A DNA stretch of 19,802 nt from Methanoregula sp. UBA471 (GTDB taxonomy: Archaea; Halobacteriota; Methanomicrobia; Methanomicrobiales; Methanospirillaceae). Below the pieces are notes generated by a model. That model saw only the letters and a program-made list of their open reading frames with translations, was not told the origin of the DNA and ran no database searches. Below, piece after piece: positions 1 to 6,379 of the stretch; the stretch's first letter is position 1, and each line of letters begins with the position of its first letter. The stretch spans positions 1,572-21,373 of the forward strand of contig DADT01000036.1 of NCBI GenBank assembly GCA_002495065.1, written 5' to 3'. Both the position numbers and the translations under genes were made by a program.

Positions 1-22
1 AGTTCGAATCTCAGCGGGCCCA
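1..22 (+). tRNA. 3' end of a tRNA gene, cut by the window start
   Basis: The first 22 bases fit the end of a tRNA. TTCGAAT at 3-9 is the T-loop, CTCAG at 10-14 is the 3' side of the T-stem (bases 1-2 pair with 10-11), CGGGCCC at 15-21 is the 3' acceptor strand, and A22 is the discriminator base. The implied 5' end is GGGCCCG. CCA is not encoded, which is common in archaea. The anticodon lies outside the window, so the isotype cannot be given. Confidence 0.85.
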
Positions 23-27
23 TCTGA

Positions 28-43
28 TTTTTTTTGTTTTTTT
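28..43 (+). terminator. poly-T terminator after the tRNA
   Basis: Eight T, one G and seven T lie 5 bases after the tRNA end. This matches the U-tract termination typical of archaeal RNA polymerase. Confidence 0.7.
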
Positions 44-107
44 GATGGAATATTTTACATGTTAATTCACCGGAATTCATGATATTAATGGATAATTACC
101 TGAACAA

Positions 108-325
108 ATTTTCCTGAATTTGCCTGAAAAAAGTTCAAATGTCATGGAAGCTGAAAAACCGATCGATAATCTAGGAGGGACCGTGCCTGTCCCCCCCCCT
201 TGATCCACCCCTGCGCTTGGGATGACTCTGTAGTTCCTGTCAGGGGTTCCTTGCTCCCCTATCCATGTTCTCTCTGAAGGATTATCGCAAATGGGGGACG
301 TCACAGACGCCACAGCGATGTCTCT
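108..325 (-). repeat. Degenerate fragment (copy D) of the dispersed repeat family
   Basis: Read on the minus strand relative to copies A and B. By eye it shares, in the same order, a CATGG block near 143, the GGAGGGA...TGTCCC hairpin (174-200), a CCCCTGCGCTTGGGA block (208-222, best match copy A), the GTAGTTCCT block, the TCTCTGAAGGATTATCGC block (270-287), and GCCACAGCG (309-317, best match copy B). It lacks the GTTTCAACAGAG terminus and the second GC-rich hairpin, so it is a partial, decayed copy. Boundaries are approximate. The minus-strand 78-codon open frame across it (77-313) follows the repeat and is not considered a gene. Confidence 0.6.
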
Positions 326-333
326 ATAAAATA
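325..333 (+). promoter_or_regulatory. Strong TATA box without a downstream gene
   Basis: TATAAAATA matches the archaeal TATA consensus well and predicts a transcript start near 355. No credible plus-strand coding frame follows, so the site is either fortuitous or drives a noncoding RNA (see the next entry). Confidence 0.4.
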
Positions 334-714
334 AGACATAACCGTGGATAGGGCCGGAAATTGTTATCAGAAAATTTTATCGGGAGAACAATCTTTTTCA
401 TATTGCGATATATCAGTACTGGGTCAGCGGTGGGAGTGCATTGGCAGAACAGACTGTACACATGTTGAATAACCTGCAGACAAGTAACAACTGATTTTAT
501 TACGGGTGATATCAGAAATTACCGTTTCTGTATCATAGCGGATACCTGTGCGGGTGCTGCGCCCACAAAGGGACTGTGGTTCTTTCTCGGGTTTTACCAT
601 CTTTTATCACGACGGAGATATTTCTGATATTCCTGTGCAGTCATGATTTCACTCTCTTCCGGGAATTTTATGATATGCTGTACACGTGGCAACTGGGCTT
701 GGAAGAAAAACGGA
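334..714. other. Gene-free stretch with two stem-loops
   Basis: No open frame here looks coding; the 63- and 85-codon plus frames overlap each other and the opposite-strand gene at 715-921. Two hairpins are visible. One pairs TGATATCAGAAA (507-518) with TTTCTGTATCA (525-535), with one unpaired T. The other pairs TGTGcGGG (547-554) with CCCACA (562-567), with one bulged C. Neither is followed by a clear T-tract. They lie 150-210 bases after the likely start set by the TATA box at 325. A small RNA is possible but unproven. Confidence 0.3.
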
Positions 715-921
715 CTATGCCGGGGACGTTTTACCCTCACAAATTACCGGCATTTCTTTTCCCTTGAAATTCTCACACCGATCCAGTACAGAAAAGCTCT
801 TTGCAATTTCACATTTGCTGTACTCCAGGCATCCATTGCAGACAGTTGTAATATAGCTGATCAGATCATCACTATACATCACTGCTGGCACACGAAATGA
901 TTCCTTGCCGTCCCCACACAT
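715..921 (-). CDS. Small Cys-rich protein, unknown function
   Basis: A 68-residue protein not assigned to a family. The first residues are MCGDGKESFR. The middle has a CxxC followed by two more cysteines (CNGCLEYSKC, then C about 12 residues later) and one Cys near the C-terminus, so a metal site or disulfide-rich fold is plausible. Hydrophobic positions alternate in a way that looks like a real fold, and there is no membrane segment. The ATG at 921 is chosen because GGAGGG lies 7 bases before it; an upstream in-frame ATG at 936 (73 residues) has only AAGGA at 3 bases. AT-rich DNA with TATA-like sequences lies upstream (about 1002-1075). It sits alone between repeat fragments D and C. Confidence 0.55.
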   Translation of the reverse strand: MCGDGKESFRVPAVMYSDDLISYITTVCNGCLEYSKCEIAKSFSVLDRCENFKGKEMPVICEGKTSPA

Positions 922-936
922 GATATGTCCCTCCAT

Positions 937-1197
937 TGTCCTTTAAAAGGATACGGGGAATATGAGCGCAAGCCTCATACAGTCCCTACTATCCAGGTAA
1001 ATGCTTATAACTACTTAATAACTAATAAATTTATTTATTTTAATCAAGGCTTATTTTATTAATATTTTATAAAATAATCGCTAAAAATTCTTTTATTTGA
1101 ACCTGTTACGACGATTTTTTGAAAAAATAACACACCCGTCCACAGGAGGGTGATACACCGGGGAACCAATGTTTTGGGGAAAAAGAGCAGAAGAACT
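937..1197. other. AT-rich intergenic region with minus-strand promoter candidates
   Basis: Positions 1010-1110 are markedly A+T-rich. A palindromic TTTTATAAAAT at 1065-1075 and a TTATAA at about 1005-1010 could serve as TATA boxes for the small gene at 715-921, with leaders of roughly 60-125 bases. No coding frame is visible. Confidence 0.35.
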
Positions 1198-1475
1198 GGC
1201 TCTGTTGAAACACACATGAACCGGGAGCTCACACCCGAACCATGAAAATCATTAATCCATGTAATATGAGGGCTCCCAGCCTCAGAGCCTCTCCGAGGCG
1301 CGGCGGGGCAGCAGCGCGGTGTTTACAAATATGCTTATAGATCTGATCCGCCGCGGGGGCGCCCCGTCGGGGGCGGCGGGGTTCATCACAAATAATTATG
1401 AGGAATAAACATTCCATTACTTACATCTGTTTAATTTATTTTCATGGGAAATTTTCACGATATTTTTCTCACCGA
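1198..1475 (-). repeat. Repeat copy C (inverted, terminal part)
   Basis: Starts with GGCTCTGTTGAAAC (1198-1211), the reverse complement of the terminus of copy B, and continues with near-identity to copy B for about 50 bases (CATGAAC, CACACCCGAACCATGAAAA). It then has the GC-rich hairpin (1348-1379), and later TTTTCATGGGAAA (from 1440), all in the same order as the reverse complement of B. An extra GC-rich block at about 1275-1320 is specific to this copy. The part past the TTCATGGGAAA block is missing, so C is about two thirds of a copy. The right boundary is approximate. Confidence 0.75.
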
Positions 1476-1486
1476 TCTTTTAGGGT

Positions 1487-1863
1487 TATGGCACGTAATG
1501 CCTCCACCCCTGCTGTTGTTGCATCCCCTCGGGAGCGATAATTCCAGAGAAGGTACTACAACACTTCTCCAAGCGCAGGGTGGTCCGGGGCAGGCATTGT
1601 CCCCTCCGCTATTAGGCAATTCGCAAATTTGTTGAAATTTTAGGGTTCCTATGGAAATTGCATAATTCCAGTAATTTCAGGAGTGAGTACCGATCCCGCT
1701 AATTGCCTGCGCCGCCCCCGAAGGGACGCCCCCGAGGCGCTTCAATGAGCTGAAAACTCCGCCCCTGACCTCTCAAGAGCTCCTGATGCGGATGGCAGTC
1801 GTACCCTCCCATTTTTATGGTTCGGGTTAGGACCATTCATGTTCATGTCCGTTTCAACAGAGC
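1487..1863 (+). repeat. Repeat copy A
   Basis: A near-complete copy aligned by eye to copy B at 10863-11229. Shared blocks in order: GCATCCC, GATAATTCCAGAGAA (1539-1553), the GGGGCAGGCATTGTCCCC hairpin, TTCGCAA...TTGTTGAAAT (1620-1640), a block of TATTTCAGG type, GCGCCGCCCCCGAAGGG (1709-1725), CTCTCAAGAG, GCGGATGGC, TATGGTTCGGGT and the terminus GTTTCAACAGAGC (1851-1863). No open frame is shared between copies with conserved amino acids over its length, so it is taken as noncoding. The left boundary is approximate. Confidence 0.8.
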
Positions 1864-2171
1864 AGAAAGAACTCATAATCTTTCACTATCTTCCTGGAAT
1901 GCAGCAGAGATCCGAACATTTTTAGATCCCGCGGAAACGGGATTGCCAGAGAGAATCGGTTCGGGATTTTGAAATCCCGATGTCGTTCTCGCTATTTCAG
2001 ATCGCATTTTCTTACCGGGGACATTCACTACTGGAACTGCGGCGGCAGGTGTATCCCGATCAACCGTGAGTCCCATGATCCCCTGTCAATTTGAAAGGCA
2101 GTGAATAGTTACGTACTTGAAGAAATTCAGTACCGGGCCAGGTAAGCAGATCCTGGTTGGTATGCCCTTTC
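1864..2171. other. Spacer with alternating palindromes
   Basis: Holds ATCCCG/CGGGAT arms at 1926-1931 and 1938-1943, and a near-perfect 9-base stem TCGGGATTT/AAATCCCGA at 1961-1980. The arms can pair in more than one way. A minus-strand 67-codon frame (1873-2076) has a GGGG motif shortly before its ATG, but its protein has no recognisable features and the palindromes lie inside it. I rate it as probably not coding. The region lies downstream of the lipase gene and could hold its 3' end. Confidence 0.35.
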
Positions 2172-3086
2172 TTATTTAGTGCCTGCCGGTCCGGTAAGGT
2201 ACCGCATGATCCGATCAATCACCAGAGGGTTCCGGGGCAGGTTAATGTGGCAGTACTGATCCGGAGCAGGAAGATGATCCATCTGTTCACCGGGCGCCGG
2301 GATGATGTCAAGTGAAATACCCGGGAGCACGGACTCACGGTGAGGTACGACCCCGTCACCATACAAGGTCGCCCGGTATCGCCCGTCATCTGCAATCTCC
2401 CATGTCTTTCCATCAAACAACGGGAAGAATCCGAAATTGTTTTCCGGATTCGTAGTCACAATGATCCGGTAGGTAATATCTGAACGCAAACCTGCTGTGC
2501 GAAGGCGATGCATGACCGGGCTCCCGGGTCGTACATCCTGCACGATCCGGTCCAGGGCCGGATCAAACCCCTGCGGAACAAAAATGCCGGTAAGCTTATT
2601 GATGATCTCTTCGCCACGTTTCGGGTCATGAAAGAGTTCTGCAAGCGCCGAACCGTTGTTGGGCGGTCCAAGACCGATCAGCTGCCTGACGTTCTGGTTA
2701 TGCTCAACCCCGTCTGTAACCTCGAGGAGATAACGTACGATGCAGGTCCCCATTGAATGGCTGACGATATCGGCAGGCCCGGACCAGCCGTTTTCGTCCC
2801 GTACGGTACGGATATAATCAAGGAGAGATCCGGAAATCTCCGGCAATGACAGATCTCTCATCCCCGAGTGATCAAATTTCCCGTACTGGATTCCTGCTGC
2901 CTCAAGATGAACAACCAGTTTCTTCCAGATCCCGGGATGACTGTTCCACCCATGCACCAGAATCACGGGGTACTGATTGCCACTCATGTCATCATAATTT
3001 AATACCGGTGACGAAAAGGCATCCGATCCGGTCACCGGTTTACAGGAATTCCATGAGGACTGGCTGCAGATGCCTGGCACGGGCAA
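2172..3086 (-). CDS. Alpha/beta-hydrolase, triacylglycerol lipase-like
   Basis: Likely a cytoplasmic lipase or esterase. In the 304-residue frame the oxyanion-hole motif VILVHGW is at 41-47, the nucleophile elbow SHSMG gives Ser111, GDGVVPHRE offers Asp244, and the C-terminal QYCHINLP gives a candidate catalytic His280. No signal peptide is visible. The start is uncertain: this frame begins with a TTG lacking a ribosome-binding site. An ATG at 3099, preceded by GAGGGA at 4 bases, opens a different frame that stops after 19 codons near 3043. The in-frame ATG at 2987 gives 271 residues, but residues just before it look like family sequence. A frameshift near the N-terminus is possible. It lies about 40 bases after the histidine kinase on the same strand and may be cotranscribed. 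The natural substrate cannot be told. Confidence 0.85.
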   Translation of the reverse strand: MPVPGICSQSSWNSCKPVTGSDAFSSPVLNYDDMSGNQYPVILVHGWNSHPGIWKKLVVHLEAAGIQYGKFDHSGMRDLSLPEISGSLLDYIRTVRDENGWSGPADIVSHSMGTCIVRYLLEVTDGVEHNQNVRQLIGLGPPNNGSALAELFHDPKRGEEIINKLTGIFVPQGFDPALDRIVQDVRPGSPVMHRLRTAGLRSDITYRIIVTTNPENNFGFFPLFDGKTWEIADDGRYRATLYGDGVVPHRESVLPGISLDIIPAPGEQMDHLPAPDQYCHINLPRNPLVIDRIMRYLTGPAGTK

Positions 3087-3127
3087 GAGGCCGGGTCATG
3101 TTTCCCTCGTCCCTGAACTTGTTGTAG

Positions 3128-4876
3128 TTATGCAGAATCTGTAACCCGGTATGCTCCCTTGCGTACCGAAATCTCAAACCGGACACCTTTTCCGGGGATA
3201 CCTGTTTCCTGGATTGTCATACCGGTAATGCCAAGAATTGTCCGGGAAAGGAATAATCCAAAGCCGGTATGCCTGAAAAACCTGCGCTCGAATATTGCCT
3301 CTTTATGTTCTGCAGGTATCCCTCCTCCATTATCCTCGTAGGTAACCACCAGACCATCATCCAGCTTTTTGAAGGAGAATCTGATGGTCGTAACATTTTT
3401 CCCGTGACGGAGGGTATTTTCCAAAAGCGTATAAAAAACCTTTTCAAGCAGGGGATCGGCATACAGCTCAAGCTTGTCGAGATGTACTTCAAGCGAGATA
3501 TGGGAAAGCGGCAGGCTTGCTGCAACAGACGAGATTACCTTCCCGATATCAAACCATTGCGGGGACTTCACTCCGATATCCTGGTAATCCTTGGTGAACA
3601 TAATCTGGGTCCTGATGTTGCTGGCAGCGAGGGTCTCCTTGTCGAGTATATCCTGCAAAGCAGGGTCAGAAAATTTCATCTTCATGATCTCGAGGTATCC
3701 CAGTATCACGGTAAGCTGGTTGAGGATATCGTGCCGCGTGATACTGTTCAACAGGTTGAGTTTGTCGTTTGTCTGTGTCAGGGCATCTGCGTATTGCTGC
3801 AGCTGGCTGGTATAGAAGTGCATCTCTTCTTCAACAGCCTTACGTTCGGAAATATCGGAGATCAAGGCGAGATAATAGAGAAATTTTCCATCCATATCCC
3901 TTACCACGGATACCACGACTGAAGCCCAGATTACATCCCCATTTTTTTTGATATACTGTTTTTCTGTTGTGTATTCGGGAATCTCACCCGCACTGAGCCG
4001 TTTCACCTGGGCAATATCTTCTTTAAGGTGGTCCGGATGAGTGATATCAGCAAAGCTCTTGGTAAGCAGTTCTTCCTGCGAGAATCCAAGCATCGTGCAG
4101 AACATCGGGTTGACTTTTATGAACCGGGACCTCGCGTCTGATATTGCCATGCCGAGCGGTCCTTTCTCAAAAACCGTTCGGAACTCCTCCTCACTTTTCC
4201 GGATTGCCGCCTCAGATGCTGCCAGAATCTGCCTCTCCCGGTCATTACGCACCAGCACGTAGTAAAAAATCAGCACGAGGAACAGGAGCAGGAGGGTCGC
4301 TATAATCGCAGGTCCGCAGGCAGTGATAATCTGAAGGTTCCAGTCAGCGGCATCAATGTCAATGCCAAGGAGTGCAATAACCCTGCCACTGGCGGCATCC
4401 CTGATCGGAACGATACCGCTCACCCACGTACCCCAGCGATCGGTCAGGGGTCCTTCTGTCGTATCCTTTCCTGAAACAAACGTATCCAGCAGGATAGCGG
4501 ATGCTTCCTGGTACACCTGTCCCGGCGGCGAATAATCCTCAGATTCGGGGGGTTCGGAGTCGGCAAAGAAGAAGACCGTCCCATCCGCCCGCTGCCCCAT
4601 GATGTAGACGAACCGGACCCGCGGATCGGCAGATCGCACTCGTATCAGTTCATCTTTCAGTACCAGGTAATCCGGTGACACGAGGTCAGAATCAGAGCCG
4701 GTCAACTCCTGTACATGTTCGGTACTGATACCGCTCTGCACAAGACGGGTTCTAATGAGCAGTTCCTCCCGGAGCTGGTTGTCCTCCTGTTGAGCGGTCC
4801 AGAGGGTTAATGCAATTCCACTCGCAACGATAACGATTATTGCGATGATAAGCCATCTCTTGACGTTGCGAATCAT
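3128..4876 (-). CDS. Membrane-bound PAS sensor histidine kinase
   Basis: A 582-residue two-component sensor. Order: short cytoplasmic start, membrane helix 8-27, extracytoplasmic sensor domain about 28-180 (with the FVYIMGQRADGTVFFF and GIDIDA motifs typical of Cache-like sensors), membrane helix 183-209, PAS domain with PAC motif about 229-350, H-box TRHDILNQL with phospho-acceptor His382, N-box LLENTLRHG at 484-492, G1 DNGGGIP at 515-521, and a short G2 GFGLFLSRTI at 538-547. All catalytic motifs are present. The H-box of RHDxxNxL type is common in methanogen kinases. No receiver is adjacent; candidate partners in the window are the stand-alone receivers at 8550-8933 and 10404-10787. The signal sensed is unknown. 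Confidence 0.95.
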   Translation of the reverse strand: MIRNVKRWLIIAIIVIVASGIALTLWTAQQEDNQLREELLIRTRLVQSGISTEHVQELTGSDSDLVSPDYLVLKDELIRVRSADPRVRFVYIMGQRADGTVFFFADSEPPESEDYSPPGQVYQEASAILLDTFVSGKDTTEGPLTDRWGTWVSGIVPIRDAASGRVIALLGIDIDAADWNLQIITACGPAIIATLLLLFLVLIFYYVLVRNDRERQILAASEAAIRKSEEEFRTVFEKGPLGMAISDARSRFIKVNPMFCTMLGFSQEELLTKSFADITHPDHLKEDIAQVKRLSAGEIPEYTTEKQYIKKNGDVIWASVVVSVVRDMDGKFLYYLALISDISERKAVEEEMHFYTSQLQQYADALTQTNDKLNLLNSITRHDILNQLTVILGYLEIMKMKFSDPALQDILDKETLAASNIRTQIMFTKDYQDIGVKSPQWFDIGKVISSVAASLPLSHISLEVHLDKLELYADPLLEKVFYTLLENTLRHGKNVTTIRFSFKKLDDGLVVTYEDNGGGIPAEHKEAIFERRFFRHTGFGLFLSRTILGITGMTIQETGIPGKGVRFEISVRKGAYRVTDSA

Positions 4877-4980
4877 GATGTAACTCTTTGCCGGAACTAC
4901 GTGTGCATGGGAATCAGCCAGTCAGCCCGTCTGATGAGAATATCATCTCTTTCCAATGGATAGGTAACATTCTGAAAGAT

Positions 4981-4989
4981 TTATATATT
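4981..4989 (-). promoter_or_regulatory. TATA-like element for the histidine kinase
   Basis: AATATATAA on the minus strand, about 105 bases before the kinase ATG in the 240-base divergent spacer shared with mscL. It would give a leader of about 80 bases. Confidence 0.4.
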
Positions 4990-5068
4990 ACTAATCAGAT
5001 TCAGGTTAAATCCCTGAAATATTCTTATTCTTCTTTTTCGAAATCATTATCCCATATTAAATGAATCG

Positions 5069-5077
5069 TTTTATAAT
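5069..5077 (+). promoter_or_regulatory. TATA box of mscL
   Basis: TTTTATAAT is centred about 44 bases before the mscL ATG, predicting a transcript start near 5100, just before the GGAGGT ribosome-binding site at 5105-5110. Confidence 0.5.
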
Positions 5078-5116
5078 CAGAAGCGAATTATTCGTTCTCT
5101 GTTCGGAGGTATACTC

Positions 5117-5452
5117 ATGGCAGAAGAAAAGAAAGTTGCAGAAAAGAAAGGAGCGGTGGGGGAATTCATGGATTTCCTCATGAAATACCAGGTCATCGGC
5201 CTTGCCGTTGCGTTTATCATCGGTGCAGCGGCGACAAAAATGGTGACTGCCTGCGTTAATGATATCATCATGCCCATTATCGCCGTGGTCATCCCCGGGG
5301 GGGACTGGAGGACCCAGGTCGTCATGGCCGGTCCGGTAAAATTTCTGGTCGGTGATTTTGTAGGCGCTATTATTGATTTCATTATCATTGCACTGGTTGT
5401 GTTCCTGGTTGTCAAGTTTATGATGAAAGAGGACGCAACCACAAAGAGATAA
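5117..5452 (+). CDS. mscL: Large-conductance mechanosensitive channel MscL
   Basis: A 111-residue protein that forms a membrane pore opened by tension, releasing solutes during osmotic downshock. It shows a charged N-terminal helix, then the MscL signature GEFMDFLMKYQVIGLAVAF at 15-33 leading into membrane helix 1 with the small-residue run GLAVAFIIGAA. The NDIIMPII motif, a short external loop, membrane helix 2 (about 80-101) and a charged tail follow. The loop (about residues 60-78) is short, in keeping with many archaeal members. The ATG is supported by GGAGGT 6 bases upstream. It is transcribed alone, with its own TATA box and a T-tract after the stop. Confidence 0.96.
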   Translation: MAEEKKVAEKKGAVGEFMDFLMKYQVIGLAVAFIIGAAATKMVTACVNDIIMPIIAVVIPGGDWRTQVVMAGPVKFLVGDFVGAIIDFIIIALVVFLVVKFMMKEDATTKR

Positions 5453-5453
5453 C

Positions 5454-5467
5454 TTTTTTTGTATTTT
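5454..5467 (+). terminator. T-tract after mscL
   Basis: Seven T directly after the stop codon, then GTATTTT. This is consistent with U-tract termination. Confidence 0.55.
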
Positions 5468-5753
5468 GGAAATGTAGTTTGCAGTTCTATACGACGATTT
5501 TACCCTATTTGTCACTCATTACTATCCTGATAATAAAGGAAAAGACCGGCAATGCATGAGAATCGCAATTGTTTCTCTTGTCGATGCATGGCTGTGTGTC
5601 GCGACGCGAACCCGAAATTTCAGGAAAATAGGGTCCGTTGGATCCGATGAGCTGTTGCGTCATCAAAACCACGTACCATCATTCAGGATACATCAGCTTA
5701 ATACTGGACAACGCTTATACAAGAAAATCAGAATACTTGTTCAGGTGAACGAA

Positions 5754-6158
5754 ATGAAGAAAGGTTTTGCCGCAAATCTCGAAGAAGAAACGAGGAAGAA
5801 CACAGATTTCCGCAGGGTATTGTATACCGGAAAATACAGCCAGCTCGTACTGATGTGTCTCAGGCCAATGGAGGATATCGGTGAGGAAACCCATGATGAC
5901 GTTGACCAGTTCTTCCGTTTCGAGGAGGGGGAAGGCGTTGTCATAATTGATGGCGGCAGGAACGTGGTGAAGGATGGGAGCGGAGTTATCGTACCGTCAG
6001 GGGCGAAACACAACGTGGTGAACACCTCGAAGACAAAAAACCTCAAGCTGTACACGATATACTCTCCTCCCGAGCACCAGGACAAGGTCGTGCGAAAGAC
6101 GAAACAGGAGGCACTTGCCCGGGAAGAGCATTATGACGGGAAACCGACAGAAAAATAA
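5754..6158 (+). CDS. Cupin-domain protein (mannose-6-phosphate isomerase-like cupin)
   Basis: A 134-residue single-domain cupin. Motif 1 is THDDVDQFFRFEEGEGVV (46-63), with metal-ligand candidates His47, Asp51 or Gln52, and Glu58; motif 2 is GVIVPSGAKHNVVN (77-90) with His86. These are the residues that normally bind a divalent metal. The reaction is unknown, since such small cupins include isomerases, dioxygenases and binding proteins. The frame is open upstream to 5556, but the ATG at 5754 is chosen because the conserved region begins soon after it, CAGGTG lies just upstream, and a TTATACA box lies at about 5715-5721. A signal-like stretch in the longer reading is not typical of the family. 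It is flanked by its own terminator-like T-run. Confidence 0.88.
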   Translation: MKKGFAANLEEETRKNTDFRRVLYTGKYSQLVLMCLRPMEDIGEETHDDVDQFFRFEEGEGVVIIDGGRNVVKDGSGVIVPSGAKHNVVNTSKTKNLKLYTIYSPPEHQDKVVRKTKQEALAREEHYDGKPTEK

Positions 6159-6168
6159 ATCCCTCACC

Positions 6169-6174
6169 TTTTTT
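6169..6174 (+). terminator. T-tract after the cupin gene
   Basis: Six T about 10 bases after the cupin stop codon. Confidence 0.4.
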
Positions 6175-6379
6175 ATCAATCACCATCTTCGTATCGGGTG
6201 ACATAAAAGATCGGGCCCACGCTCTCGTTGCTCAGATATCAATTTTATTTTTCCTTAAACAACACTATCTCCTGGTATGCATGCGATAAAAATGAGAAAC
6301 TTCCTCATAAAAAAAAGGAATTCTCTGATCATTTTATCGGCTTATCCTTTCAACTTTGTAAGGACAATTGAGGGTCACC

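Larger units (their letters stand above)
1198..1863. mobile_element. Head-to-head pair of repeats resembling a non-autonomous IS6-like element
   Basis: Copies C and A face outwards, so the 666-base unit begins with GGCTCTGTTGAAAC and ends with GTTTCAACAGAGC, a perfect 13-base inverted terminal repeat. The end is 11/14 identical to the known IS26 end GGCACTGTTGCAAA. The flanks are CAGAAGAACT (1188-1197) and CAGAAAGAACT (1863-1873), nearly identical direct repeats as left by target-site duplication, although the right one overlaps the terminus by one base and has one extra A. No transposase frame is present. The call rests on the ends and flanks; the unit could also be two independent insertions. 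Confidence 0.45.

Noticed and set aside
77..313. Minus-strand frame of 78 codons near the tRNA
   Set aside because: It follows repeat fragment D, has low-complexity Gly/Pro runs from the C-rich tract, and has no good start signal or family resemblance.
1444..1635. Plus-strand frame inside repeat A whose peptide resembles one inside copy B (DNSRE, GQALSPP)
   Set aside because: The similarity is explained by the shared DNA repeat. The frames begin and end differently in the two copies and shift at indels.
1198..1863. CRISPR-like repeat array
   Set aside because: The repeats are long, few, diverged and inverted, with no regular spacers and no cas genes in the window.
3269..3922. 217-codon plus-strand frame inside the histidine kinase
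   Set aside because: It is antisense to a gene with all kinase motifs and has no recognisable domain.
6285..6320. Terminator made by ATGAG/CTCAT followed by eight A on the plus strand
   Set aside because: The tract is A, not T, on the plus strand, and no minus-strand gene ends near enough to need it.
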